This document shows, piece after piece, positions 9,203 to 18,517 of a stretch of 64,000 nt of DNA. The position numbers were made by a program, and so were the translations under genes. A model generated the notes under the pieces. It was not told the origin of the DNA and did no database searches. It saw nothing but the letters and a program-made list of their open reading frames with translations. Every line of letters starts with the position of its first letter. The first letter of the stretch is position 1. Source of the stretch: Brumimicrobium salinarum (lineage in GTDB: Bacteria > Bacteroidota > Bacteroidia > Flavobacteriales_D > Crocinitomicaceae); NCBI RefSeq assembly GCF_002844555.1, contig NZ_PJNI01000011.1:52419-116418 (forward strand). Direction: 5' to 3'.

Positions 9203-10203
9203 TAGCTGTGTTGTTTAAGTTTTTCTCTAAATAATTGCTTTAACAAAACAGAAACTGCAAAAAGAGGTAAAGAAAAATTGAGGAGTTTAACTTTGGATTT
9301 ACTCATTTGAATATCTAAAGTTTCAATTTTAACGGGTACTAGATTTTTTAAATTCCTCATTATTTTGAAAAAATATTTAAAAGAGAAGCAATAATAAAAA
9401 TTATAAAATAAAGTAGATACAACACCGTATATTCTGTAATCTAAAATGGCAAGTTGACTTTTTGAGAGTTGTGGATGTTTTTCTATGTAATTTTTAATAA
9501 AAGTAATGCTGTCTGTCATTTTTAAAACCTTTTCCGGGGTCCAGCTTCTTGACGCACTTCCTTCGCGTTCATTGATTATGTAAAATATTTGATCAATGAA
9601 AACAATGTATTGACTGTATAAATGAACTAAGGTTATAAAAATACTGTCTTCACCAATTTTTAAGTCATGTGGAAATTCAATTCTGTTTTCTTTTAAGAAA
9701 TGCGTGTTAAAAAGGCATCCGCAGACAGAACCTCTTAAATAAGACTTTTGGGTTATCAATTCATAACCAGAAAAGGATTTATCTAAAAAAGAAGAGTCAA
9801 AACCATAGTCTTCCTTTTTTAATTTATCTTCTTTTTCTACAAATGATCGAGCAATAATCAGCTCCAAACTTTGATTATCTGTAGCTTTCATTAAGGTGGA
9901 TAAAGAGTTGGGGTAAATGGTGTCGTCTCCATCAATAAAAGAAACCCAAGTTCCTTTTGCTTTTTTTAAACCCAAATTTCTGGCTGCACTTACACCTTTG
10001 TTTTCTTGATGAAATACTTGTATGCGTTGGTCTTTTATTGCATAACCATCAATGACTTTTCCCGAGTGATCTGTGCTGCCGTCATTAATTAACAACAACT
10101 CATAGTTTTTAAAATCTTGGTTTAGAATAGAATCTATACACCTAGAAATATCTTTTTCTAAATTGAAAATAGGGACGATTATTGTCAATTCAGGATTAGT
10201 CAT
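9202..10203 (-). CDS. Glycosyltransferase family 2
   Basis: GT-A inverting glycosyltransferase, 333 residues, acting on the lipid-linked repeat unit. The N-terminal domain has LTIIVPIFNLEKDISRCIDS, the ELLLINDGSTDHSG nucleotide-binding motif, AARNLGLKKAKG, and the metal-binding SFIDGDDTIYP (a DxD-type motif). Beyond about residue 210 the protein is less conserved, with basic and hydrophobic stretches near the C-terminus (KYFFKIMRNL, SLPLFAVSVLLKQ) suggesting membrane association. The start overlaps the upstream pyruvyl transferase by 8 bases and the stop abuts the EpsG-like start, so the three genes are one transcription unit. Confidence 0.92.
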   Translation of the reverse strand: MTNPELTIIVPIFNLEKDISRCIDSILNQDFKNYELLLINDGSTDHSGKVIDGYAIKDQRIQVFHQENKGVSAARNLGLKKAKGTWVSFIDGDDTIYPNSLSTLMKATDNQSLELIIARSFVEKEDKLKKEDYGFDSSFLDKSFSGYELITQKSYLRGSVCGCLFNTHFLKENRIEFPHDLKIGEDSIFITLVHLYSQYIVFIDQIFYIINEREGSASRSWTPEKVLKMTDSITFIKNYIEKHPQLSKSQLAILDYRIYGVVSTLFYNFYYCFSFKYFFKIMRNLKNLVPVKIETLDIQMSKSKVKLLNFSLPLFAVSVLLKQLFREKLKQHS

Positions 10204-11340
10204 TTAATGCCGACGTTAAGAAATCAAATGATTTTTCTTTTTCTTGGTTTAAAATTGTATTCACCCTTTCAAAATCTATTTCTTCATCCAATAAACTTAG
10301 GTTGATTTTATCCTCTTGGTTGATCGCTCTATTTTCAAGATCAAAAGTTTTCAGCAAGGAGTAAAATCGTGAAGCCCCTCTAGTTTTATTAACTATAGCT
10401 ATGAATGGTTTGTTAAAAAGAATGGAAAAAGCAGTGCCATGAAAAGAATCTGTAATGATAAACTCAGCATCCATAAAAGCTTTTAGCCATTGTTCGATTT
10501 TTGGGAAAATACATTTGTTAATATCAAAATCATCTTTGTATTCCATTTTGAAATTTTGTTCGGGCAACACTTCAAAGTCTTTTAACTCTAATTTTTTTCC
10601 GATCTCATTAATGATTTGATTTTTATCTTTGTTTCGGTCGAGAACATAACAAAAGAGCGATCCTTCATTTTTTTGAGTTTTTTCTTTTTCAACCAATGAA
10701 ATAAATTTTTCTTTTGTTAACAACATCGTCGGATCAACTAAATGCTGAGCTTCTACGTTTAGATAATTTTTGCAGAGTCCCACTCCTGCATCTTCACGTA
10801 CAGAAATAGCATCAAATAATTGGGCCAATTTTTGAAATCGCTTTGTCTCCTCTCCATTAAACTCCCATTCCGAAACACCAAAGGAAGCAGAGTAAGCTAT
10901 CTTCTTTACTTGATTGTTATTTTTTAAAAATGCTAAAAACTCGTCGTTGTTACCATGTGCATCATTTCGTCTCCACACCTGATCACTTCCTACAATATAC
11001 GCATCAAAATCGTATTTTTTATGAATTTTTTTATTTCAGTATCTGTAAAGATTGAACTTGTTGTTTGGATATATTTTTTGACAAATCCTCGTGTATGCTT
11101 ATTAATTATGTCGCTTTCTTTTTGGTTTTGCCAACTGCGTAGTTTTACTTTTTTACCAGTTAGTTTTAATAATGCTCTTTTTCCGACAGAGAGGATTTTG
11201 ATTATTAATTTTGTTTTGGGAAGTCTATCGATGGTGTACACTTCATGCCCCATTTCTTCTAATACCTGTTGTAGGGCATAGTTCTGTAGAATGCCGCCAT
11301 AATTGTAAATAATGGGATGGGTGATAATTCCTATTTTCAT
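10196..11340 (-). pseudogene. Polysaccharide pyruvyl transferase family protein, frameshifted
   Basis: Family members add a ketal-linked pyruvate from PEP to a glycan. The first fragment (11340 to 10990) has the family N-terminus MKIGIITHPIIYNYGGILQNYAL. It changes frame after EIKKFIK and stops 12 codons later. The second fragment (from 10978) continues RRNDAHGNNDEFLAFL and includes SFGVSEWEF, SVREDAGV, HLVDPTMLL and the signature FIITDSFHGTAFSILFNKPF. The other frame reads YDFDAYIVGSDQVW across the break, exactly the family consensus, so one A has been lost from the minus-strand A6 run (11015-11020) or the adjacent A7 run (11026-11032). Repaired length is about 381 residues. It overlaps the GT2 gene by 8 bases. 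Confidence 0.87.
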
Positions 11341-11421
11341 AATGTGATAAGCTTTATATTCGTTTTATAAAGATGGATTCTATATTTAATATAATAAAGA
11401 TTAACGTTTTATATGTTTTTA

Positions 11422-12459
11422 TTATAAATGAACTAAAGTTTCCTCTACACTTCTTCTTTTTGATAGTGTAACTCTAAATTCCTCTTTGGCAATCCCAATC
11501 GGTATCATACAGATAATTTTCTCCGACTTTGGTATAGAAATGATTTTTTCTAATGCTTTTTCATCTTTAACCATTTTACCCCAATTGGCTGGACAATTTG
11601 CTATTTTATAAAAGTGAAGCGAATAAAGTAGATTAAGAAGAAAAACTCCTCCATCAATATAAAATTGATTTCTTTCTCCAACTGTATAGTAGTAATTTCT
11701 ATTATTAGTGAGTATCAATAGTTGACTCACATTCTTTTCATATCCCTTAAATCCACCTTGGATATCTAAAACCTTATCGATTTTTTGCTTGTCCTCTAGT
11801 AAGTAAACTGTATTGGCTTGTCTATTACAAACTGAGGGAGCGGACAGTGATAAAGAGATAGCTTTTCTTATTTTTCTATGACTTACCTTTTCTCCTGTGT
11901 AATTTCTTACACTTTTTCTGGAATATGCAAACTTATCAAAAGGTGCTGATGCATTGTGGTAAAAATCAGAAGCAGAAACATCTATTGCTCCACAAAATTC
12001 TTTAGCATATTTTTGATTGAGGAGTTCCTTGTAATTTTCATATTGAGATTTAGAAAAATAGTCTTCAATTTCTATATTTTTGTCTTGATGAATTTCATAA
12101 TAATTGCACATTACTTGAAGCGTAACCTCTATTTGAGATCTTTGTAAGTTTTGCAATAATCTTTTTGATTTAAGATGTTTATGTATTCTTTCTACTCTGT
12201 TTTGCGCAAATCGTGGCTTCATATCTAGGTAGAGCATTCCTTTTTCAATAGAATGATAATCAAGTATTAATAGTGCTTCTTGTTTTTTTATGCTATCCAA
12301 CCTAAAAAGTGTAGAATACCTAAAATAAAGTTTGAAATCTGCTAGTGTATTGGTAGCCAGGTAAAATAGGTTTCTAAAGTTTTTAGCTTTTTTGAATAAA
12401 AAATCACTAAACTTTTTACCTAAAATGACTCTTAAAAAGTTCTTTATTTTATTTCTCAT
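11422..12459 (-). CDS. Nitroreductase-like flavoprotein of polysaccharide loci
   Basis: Residues about 175-345 form an FMN-dependent nitroreductase-like domain: SRKSVRNYTGEKVSHRKIRK, then SLSAPSVCNRQANTVYLL (phosphate/FMN binding) and the late GVFLLNLLYSLHFYKIANCP segment. Residues 1-160 are a separate, basic N-terminal domain with a conserved HSIEKGM motif. Such two-domain proteins are known next to pyruvyl transferase genes in capsule loci, as here (81 bases upstream of it). The substrate is unknown; a redox step on a sugar or lipid-linked glycan is only a guess. It overlaps the flippase gene by 4 bases. Confidence 0.8.
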   Translation of the reverse strand: MRNKIKNFLRVILGKKFSDFLFKKAKNFRNLFYLATNTLADFKLYFRYSTLFRLDSIKKQEALLILDYHSIEKGMLYLDMKPRFAQNRVERIHKHLKSKRLLQNLQRSQIEVTLQVMCNYYEIHQDKNIEIEDYFSKSQYENYKELLNQKYAKEFCGAIDVSASDFYHNASAPFDKFAYSRKSVRNYTGEKVSHRKIRKAISLSLSAPSVCNRQANTVYLLEDKQKIDKVLDIQGGFKGYEKNVSQLLILTNNRNYYYTVGERNQFYIDGGVFLLNLLYSLHFYKIANCPANWGKMVKDEKALEKIISIPKSEKIICMIPIGIAKEEFRVTLSKRRSVEETLVHL

Positions 12460-13949
12460 TTTTTAATAAAAGTTCTTAGTAAAACATAATCTGATTTACT
12501 CAGACCTATAATTAAAACAAATGTTACTGTTGTTAATATTGAAAACATAATGTTTATCCAACCACTTGCGATGTTAAATTGATCCAATAAAATGAAAAAT
12601 CCGTATACGATAAAAGAAACAGATAACATTCTAAAAATTAAAATTTTAAGAAAATATAAAATATTTAGATTCAATAAGACTTTTAAAAAGAATAGTCGAA
12701 ATATAAATGACAGTATATTTATTAATAGTATCGCATAAAAAACAGTTTTTGGATCACCACCATAGTAAATCCATAAGACTGATAGAGGTAGAGTTAGAAT
12801 GATTAAGCTTCCAATTATAATTTGATACCTCATTATTTTTCCCGTTGCTTGAACAGCTACTATTAACGGACCAGATATACAATCTATCAACACACCCAAC
12901 AAGCTCAACTGCACAAAAACTACAGTATACTCAGGTGGCTCTTTCAGCCAAATATTTAAAATAAACTCGGTGTTGAATAAAATGGGAGCGACCAAAAGCA
13001 TCATCAATAAAAAAGAAAATTTTGAGCTTTGAATAATGAGTTTATGCATCTGTGCTAAATTCCCTTCTGAATAAGTCTTTATAATTTGCGGATTAACAGC
13101 TTTTTGAAAATTAGTAACGAATTGATTCACTGCGCTTTGTACTTGAAGCGTTAAACCATAGGCAGCGTTGACTACTGTTCCGAAAAACAGGTTGAGCACA
13201 ATGTTTATTCCTTGACTTCTACTTACAGAAGCAATTCCTCCGAAGAGGTTCCAACCTGAATAGCTAATCAATTCTTTAAAATAAGTTTTATCATATTCGA
13301 ACTTAAATTTGCTCGCTGCATAGTTTTTTCTGCAATAAATTTGGTAAGCTATTCTAATAATCAATGACACTAAAAACATCATTATTGCATAGGCAATTAA
13401 TTTATCACCTCCATAGATGACCAAAAGAAAAACTAAACCTAATTTTAAACCTACTTCAACTAAACTGATATACGCATAGATGTTCATTTTCTCGTAAGCA
13501 ATGATAAGGGAATCATAAGGCACTTGAATAATGCCAACTAACGCCGTTAACACAGAGAATTGATAAACAACGTTTGCAGCAAAAAGTCTATCGGGTGGCA
13601 AAACTACTTTATAATTGACATACCAAAGCCCTAAAGTTTCTGCTACTAATAATATCAGAATAGCGATTACAATATGGATGGATAGTGTTGCACTAAATGT
13701 TTTTTGTAATCGTTTTTCATCTTTTTTACCCAAATCAAAAGACAAATACCTTTGAGTAGCCGAGGACATCGAAGAATTTAGAAAACCAAACATAGCAACA
13801 ATTCCACCTACTAAAGAATAGATACCATAATCAGTAACACCCAACTGGTCTAAGACAATCCTAGACATGTAGAGTGTGACTCCCATGACCAGAAACATCC
13901 TAAAATAAAGGAATAGGGTGTTTTTTGCTATGGTTTTTGATGTGGACAT
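12456..13949 (-). CDS. Wzx-like polysaccharide flippase (MOP superfamily)
   Basis: Polytopic inner-membrane protein of 497 residues with about 14 hydrophobic segments, of the oligosaccharide flippase type in the MOP superfamily. The N-terminus SKTIAKNTLFLYFRMFLVMG and the segments VTDYGIYSLVGGIVAMFGFLN and SSATQRYLSFDLGKKDEKR are typical of Bacteroidetes polysaccharide export proteins. It is expected to move undecaprenyl-linked repeat units across the membrane for the EpsG/Wzy-like polymerase. It starts 3 bases after the UDP-glucose dehydrogenase stop and overlaps the next gene by 4 bases, so it is embedded in the operon. Confidence 0.9.
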   Translation of the reverse strand: MSTSKTIAKNTLFLYFRMFLVMGVTLYMSRIVLDQLGVTDYGIYSLVGGIVAMFGFLNSSMSSATQRYLSFDLGKKDEKRLQKTFSATLSIHIVIAILILLVAETLGLWYVNYKVVLPPDRLFAANVVYQFSVLTALVGIIQVPYDSLIIAYEKMNIYAYISLVEVGLKLGLVFLLVIYGGDKLIAYAIMMFLVSLIIRIAYQIYCRKNYAASKFKFEYDKTYFKELISYSGWNLFGGIASVSRSQGINIVLNLFFGTVVNAAYGLTLQVQSAVNQFVTNFQKAVNPQIIKTYSEGNLAQMHKLIIQSSKFSFLLMMLLVAPILFNTEFILNIWLKEPPEYTVVFVQLSLLGVLIDCISGPLIVAVQATGKIMRYQIIIGSLIILTLPLSVLWIYYGGDPKTVFYAILLINILSFIFRLFFLKVLLNLNILYFLKILIFRMLSVSFIVYGFFILLDQFNIASGWINIMFSILTTVTFVLIIGLSKSDYVLLRTFIKK

Positions 13950-13952
13950 TTC

Positions 13953-15344
13953 TTAACTCCCAATAGCATAATACTCAAACCCAATTTCTTTTATTTCTTT
14001 TGGATTTAAAAGTTTTCTACCATCAAATATAAAAGCGGGTTTAATTACAGAATCATAGATTTTTTGCCAGTCATATTCTTTAAACTCATCCCACTCGGTG
14101 AGTATAGCAATTGCATGTGATTCGTTACATGCTTCATACGGCTCCTTAACTACTTTGAGTAATTTTCTGTTTTCTTCGGGACTACGTGTGCCGAGATAAT
14201 CCAAATCTTCATAAATTCTTTCTTCGCTTACTTTAGGGTCGTAAACTGTAATTTCTGCTTGCTCATTCATTAACGCATCCGCTACATATATTGCGGCAGA
14301 TTCACGCGTGTCATTGGTGTCTTTCTTAAATGCCCATCCCAAGAAAGTGATTTTCTTTCCTGATACCGTATTGTAAAGCGTGCTTACAATATTGTCAGCA
14401 AATCTTCTTTTTTGATGGTCGTTCATAATAATAACTTGTTCCCAATAATCTGCTACTTCATGTAAACCATAGGTTTTTGCTATGTAAACTAAGTTCAGTA
14501 TATCCTTTTGAAAGCACGAACCTCCGAAACCAACTGAAGATTTTAAAAACTTAGGACCAATTCTGCTGTCCATTCCAATTGCTCGACTTACTTCATTGAC
14601 GTCTGCACCAGTGACTTCGCATAGTTCTGAAATGGCATTGATAGAAGAAACCCTTTGGGCTAAAAATGCATTGGCAACTAATTTTGAAAGCTCTGAAGAC
14701 CAAACATTAGTTGTCAAGATTTTTTCTTTCGGAATCCATGTTGCATAAATTTCAACCAAAGCATCGATAGCTTCTTTGCCTTCCGGACTTTCCTCTCCAC
14801 CAATTAAAACACGATCAGGATGGAGTAAATCTTGTATCGCTGTTCCTTCGGCTAAAAATTCTGGATTAGATAAAATTTGGAATTTCACTCCACTTCCTGT
14901 ATTATCCAATATGTTTTTAATTGCTTGAGCTGTCCTTACAGGTAGGGTAGATTTTTCTACAACGATTTTATCAGATTTAGCTACTTTAGCAATTTGTCTG
15001 GCACATAATTCAACATATTTTAAATCTGCGGCCATACCCTTACCTTTACCGTAAGTTTTGGTAGGCGTATTTACAGAAATAAAAATCATATCTGCCTCAT
15101 CGATAGCTTTTTCTACATCTGTATGAAAAAATAAATTTCTATCTCGTGCTTCATTTACAATTTCTTTTAATCCTGGCTCGTATATGGGTAAATCATTTAA
15201 ATTTTCATCATTCCATGAATTAATTCTGTCTTGATTAATGTCAACAACAGTTATTTTTATATCTGGATTTTTTTGTGCTAAAACAGACATCGTTGGTCCT
15301 CCAACATATCCGGCTCCAATGCAACAAATGTTTTTAATCTTCAT
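13953..15344 (-). CDS. UDP-glucose 6-dehydrogenase
   Basis: Oxidises UDP-glucose to UDP-glucuronate with two NAD+. The N-terminal Rossmann motif reads [27 protein letters not shown] and [12 protein letters not shown] follow, and the catalytic cysteine is in [12 protein letters not shown] (near residue 275). The C-terminal UDP-binding domain has [16 protein letters not shown]. The GYVGGPT form and the 463-residue length match the animal-type UGDH branch found in many Bacteroidetes, not the shorter E. coli Ugd form. It predicts a uronic acid in the polysaccharide. It lies between rfbA (21-base gap) and the flippase (3-base gap). Confidence 0.94.
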   Translation of the reverse strand: MKIKNICCIGAGYVGGPTMSVLAQKNPDIKITVVDINQDRINSWNDENLNDLPIYEPGLKEIVNEARDRNLFFHTDVEKAIDEADMIFISVNTPTKTYGKGKGMAADLKYVELCARQIAKVAKSDKIVVEKSTLPVRTAQAIKNILDNTGSGVKFQILSNPEFLAEGTAIQDLLHPDRVLIGGEESPEGKEAIDALVEIYATWIPKEKILTTNVWSSELSKLVANAFLAQRVSSINAISELCEVTGADVNEVSRAIGMDSRIGPKFLKSSVGFGGSCFQKDILNLVYIAKTYGLHEVADYWEQVIIMNDHQKRRFADNIVSTLYNTVSGKKITFLGWAFKKDTNDTRESAAIYVADALMNEQAEITVYDPKVSEERIYEDLDYLGTRSPEENRKLLKVVKEPYEACNESHAIAILTEWDEFKEYDWQKIYDSVIKPAFIFDGRKLLNPKEIKEIGFEYYAIGS

Positions 15345-15365
15345 TTCTATAGTTTTTATCTTGAA

Positions 15366-16238
15366 TTAATCTTGAATTAATCTTTTTAAATATTCAGAAT
15401 AATTTCCTTTCATTCCTTCAATTTGATTTGAAAGTTCATCCTTACTGATCCATTTATTATTTAGCGCAATTTCTTCCAAACATGCTATTTTTAAGCCTGT
15501 TCTTTTCTCAATAGCTTTTACAAACTCAGTAGCTTCTGTTAATGCTTCATGTGTACCTGTATCTAGCCAAGCAAAACCTCTACTTAAAAGTTGAAGTTTT
15601 AAATTATTGTCTTCAAGATATGTTTGGTTTACCGAAGTTATTTCAAGCTCTCCTCGATTGGAAGGCTTAACTTTTTCGGCAATGTGAATTACAGAGTTAG
15701 GGTAGAAATATAAGCCTACAACTGCGTAGTTTGACTTTGGGTGTACAGGTTTTTCTTCAATGCTAATTACGTTTTTGTTTTTATCAAATTCCGCTACTCC
15801 ATATCTTTTTGGATCATTAACATAATTACCGAAAATAACTGCTTTTTTTTCTTCCTTTACCTCAGTGATTGCTTCTTTTAGAATGTTTTTTAAGCCTGCG
15901 CCGTGAAAGATATTGTCACCTAGCACTAAACAAACATCATCAGAACCTATAAAGTCCTTGCCTAATATAAAAGCTTGTGCTAAACCATCAGGGGAAGGTT
16001 GCTCTTTGTAACTCAGTTGTATCCCAAAACGACTGCCATCTCCTAAAAGTCGTTGAAAATTTGGTAAATCGTGGGGCGTGGAAATAATTAACACCTCTTT
16101 TATTCCTGCTAACATGAGAACAGACAAGGGGTAATATATCATTGGCTTGTCATAGATCGGTAATAACTGCTTACTGACTGCGTGAGTAAGAGGGTGTAGT
16201 CGGGTTCCAGAGCCTCCTGCTAAAATAATTCCCTTCAT
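15366..16238 (-). CDS. rfbA: Glucose-1-phosphate thymidylyltransferase
   Basis: Makes dTDP-glucose from dTTP and glucose-1-phosphate, the first step to dTDP-rhamnose and related deoxysugars. The nucleotidyltransferase signature [20 protein letters not shown] is at the very N-terminus, followed by [30 protein letters not shown] and the late [12 protein letters not shown]. Length 290 is exactly typical. The start overlaps the rfbD stop by 4 bases. rfbB and rfbC are not in the operon or window, so the full dTDP-rhamnose route would need genes elsewhere. Confidence 0.96.
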   Translation of the reverse strand: MKGIILAGGSGTRLHPLTHAVSKQLLPIYDKPMIYYPLSVLMLAGIKEVLIISTPHDLPNFQRLLGDGSRFGIQLSYKEQPSPDGLAQAFILGKDFIGSDDVCLVLGDNIFHGAGLKNILKEAITEVKEEKKAVIFGNYVNDPKRYGVAEFDKNKNVISIEEKPVHPKSNYAVVGLYFYPNSVIHIAEKVKPSNRGELEITSVNQTYLEDNNLKLQLLSRGFAWLDTGTHEALTEATEFVKAIEKRTGLKIACLEEIALNNKWISKDELSNQIEGMKGNYSEYLKRLIQD

Positions 16239-17113
16239 GATTCCTTATTTAAAAGTGATGGATTATTAGATAAAAATTCTTTAAGACTTTTTTTCCAATG
16301 TGGTGGTTTAATGTCGTAAAGACGTTCGATTTTTGTTGTATCCAATAAAGAATACTTTGGTCTTTTAGCTTTAGTTGGAAACTTTGTAGAATCAACAGCG
16401 TTTATATTACATGCTAAACCAACTAAATGCTGAATCTCTTTTGCATAGCCGTGCCAGGAAACTTTACCTGAATTCGAAAAGTGATAAATACCTGGTATCC
16501 ATTTGTTTGCTTTAATAATTGTCAGAATTGCGTTGGCCAAATCTGCTGCCCATGTGGGAGAACCAATTTGATCATTCACAACAGAGATTTGATCACGGTT
16601 TTTCATTAAATTCAACATTGTTTTAACGAAATTATTTCCACTAGCTGAATAAACCCAAGAAGTACGAATAATTATTGCATTATTTAGTTGTTTTGAAACG
16701 GCTTTTTCTCCTAGAAGTTTTGTTTCTCCATACCAATTTATTGGATCAGTAATATCGTTTTCTTTATAAGGTTTATCACTGTTACCATCAAAGACATAGT
16801 CAGTTGATATGTGAATTAACTTTGCACTATTTTGATTGCACCATTCTGCAATAACTCTTAATGCTTGGTGATTGACTAAATCTGCTACTTCTTTTTCTTC
16901 TTCCGCTTTATCAACGGCAGTATATGCACCTGCATTAATAATTACATTGGGTTTAAATGTATTTAGTACTTTTAAAATAGCATCCTTGTTTTCAAGCGGC
17001 ATTTCTTGTCTATCTAAGAAAACAAAATGAAAGTCAACCTCGACCTGGGAGTACTTTTGTAATTCAGAGCCCAACTGACCATTCTTACCTGTTATAAGTA
17101 CTTTTTTAGTCAT
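16235..17113 (-). CDS. rfbD: dTDP-4-dehydrorhamnose reductase
   Basis: NAD(P)H-dependent short-chain reductase that carries out the last step of dTDP-L-rhamnose synthesis. Seen: the nucleotide-binding start [37 protein letters not shown], the [16 protein letters not shown] segment and the catalytic YGETKLLGE (Tyr-x3-Lys). [18 protein letters not shown] also matches RfbD. Length 292 is normal. It sits between the epimerase gene (6-base gap) and rfbA (4-base overlap). Reduction of another 4-keto sugar cannot be excluded because rfbB and rfbC are absent here. Confidence 0.93.
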   Translation of the reverse strand: MTKKVLITGKNGQLGSELQKYSQVEVDFHFVFLDRQEMPLENKDAILKVLNTFKPNVIINAGAYTAVDKAEEEKEVADLVNHQALRVIAEWCNQNSAKLIHISTDYVFDGNSDKPYKENDITDPINWYGETKLLGEKAVSKQLNNAIIIRTSWVYSASGNNFVKTMLNLMKNRDQISVVNDQIGSPTWAADLANAILTIIKANKWIPGIYHFSNSGKVSWHGYAKEIQHLVGLACNINAVDSTKFPTKAKRPKYSLLDTTKIERLYDIKPPHWKKSLKEFLSNNPSLLNKES

Positions 17114-17119
17114 TTCTGA

Positions 17120-18121
17120 TTACTTTTTCAAATTCTTCCAATACCAACCGATTGCTTCAGCAATTCCGCTTTCTATTGGGTGAGATGGATTGTAATCTAA
17201 TAGTTTTTTCGCTTTTTCTATGGAAGCAAGTGAATGAGGGATATCGCCTTCTCGTTCAGGTCCATGATAGATATTAATATTTTCAATAGACTTGTCAAAT
17301 TTTATTAGGTATTTTTTAAGGAGCTGTGTTAGCTCTAGTAAATTTGTTCGATCACCCACTGCGGTATTATAAATTTGGTTGACCGCTTTATCGTTTTCGG
17401 TTGTCAATGCTAGTAAATTCATTTGAACAACATTGTCAATATACGTGAAATCACGTGAATAAGTTCCGTCACCATTAATAACAGGAGATTCATGATTCAT
17501 GAACTTTTTTACAAATAATGGTATAACTGCTGCGTATGCACCGTTAGGGTCTTGCCTTCTTCCGAATACGTTGAAATAACGCAACCCGATTGTGTCTAAA
17601 CCGTAGGTAGAATGAAAAATTTCTGCATATAATTCATTAACATATTTTGTAATTGCATAAGGTGACAAAGGTTTGCCAATAACATGCTCCACTTTTGGTA
17701 ACTCTTCTGCATCACCATAAGTAGAACTACTTGCTGCATAAACAAATCGTTTTACTTGAGCATCCCGTGCGGCAACAAGCATATTTAAAAAACCATTGAT
17801 GTTAACTTCATTTGTTTTTATAGGATCTTTGATTGACCTTGGAACTGATCCTAGTGCTGCTTGATGAAGTACAAAGTCTTTATTTTCACAAGCTTCTTTA
17901 CATGTTTTGAGATCGCATATATTACCTTCAACAAATGTGAAGTTCTTATTTTTTAGAAAAGGTTCAATGTTATATAAATGACCAGTAGCAAAATTGTCTA
18001 GACATGTGACAATTGCACCAATCTCAAGTAAAGTCTCACACAAATTAGAACCGATAAAACCAGCTCCACCTGTAACAAGAATTTGCTTATTTTTTAATGT
18101 TGATGTTTCTTTTAAATTCAT
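17120..18121 (-). CDS. NAD-dependent UDP-hexose(NAc) 4-epimerase (WbpP/TviC-like SDR)
   Basis: Extended SDR epimerase, first gene of the polysaccharide operon. The N-terminal NAD site is LVTGGAGFIGSNLCETLLE. SSSTYGDAEELPK and YAITKYVNELYAE give the catalytic Ser/Thr-Tyr-x3-Lys set, and GLRYFNVFGRRQDPNGAYAAV is the substrate-loop motif shared with UDP-GlcNAc 4-epimerases such as WbpP and TviC. Length 333 is normal. Whether it works on UDP-GlcNAc, UDP-GlcNAcA or UDP-Glc is not decided by sequence, though the RRQDPNGAYAAVIP loop favours an N-acetylated substrate. A -7 box about 140 bases upstream provides the likely operon promoter. Confidence 0.9.
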   Translation of the reverse strand: MNLKETSTLKNKQILVTGGAGFIGSNLCETLLEIGAIVTCLDNFATGHLYNIEPFLKNKNFTFVEGNICDLKTCKEACENKDFVLHQAALGSVPRSIKDPIKTNEVNINGFLNMLVAARDAQVKRFVYAASSSTYGDAEELPKVEHVIGKPLSPYAITKYVNELYAEIFHSTYGLDTIGLRYFNVFGRRQDPNGAYAAVIPLFVKKFMNHESPVINGDGTYSRDFTYIDNVVQMNLLALTTENDKAVNQIYNTAVGDRTNLLELTQLLKKYLIKFDKSIENINIYHGPEREGDIPHSLASIEKAKKLLDYNPSHPIESGIAEAIGWYWKNLKK

Positions 18122-18262
18122 TATGATTTTTTGGTGATGTGAAAAATAGTGTTGTTTTGTATTTTAAGCGTGTTTCTTTTTGGTAAAATAATGGCATGGC
18201 TTCGCCACAACGAGTCACATCACGTTTCCGTGTTGAATCGTCTACTGATTTCGTAATTGCTG

Positions 18263-18270
18263 CAAATATA
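18263..18270 (-). promoter_or_regulatory. -7 box of the polysaccharide operon
   Basis: TATATTTG on the minus strand matches TAnnTTTG, but no TTG lies at the expected -33 distance. It would give an untranslated leader of about 135 bases, longer than for most genes here. The leader contains a short GTGGC-GAA-GCCAT hairpin (around 18193-18205) followed by an AT-rich run, a possible weak attenuator. The rest of the 396-base gap to the divergent Wzz-like gene shows nothing else except a weaker box (TATTATTG) just before the latter. Confidence 0.5.
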
Positions 18271-18517
18271 GATAAAATAAGCTTCTCATGCTAAATAAAT
18301 ATGACATCTTAAATGGTTAGTTTTGTCGCAACAAAAAAAAAGTATTTCGATCCATCAGATTTGAAAAGGACACCAAAAAGGAAGATCGAAGCATGTAATT
18401 GATTTTTTTACTACGCAAGAATTTTCAGTGAAATGCTAGATTTTAAATTCACAATCTTCATTCTTCTTTAAATTTAAAACCATAATTTTTAGTATTATTG
18501 CGACTAAAATTAAGCGC

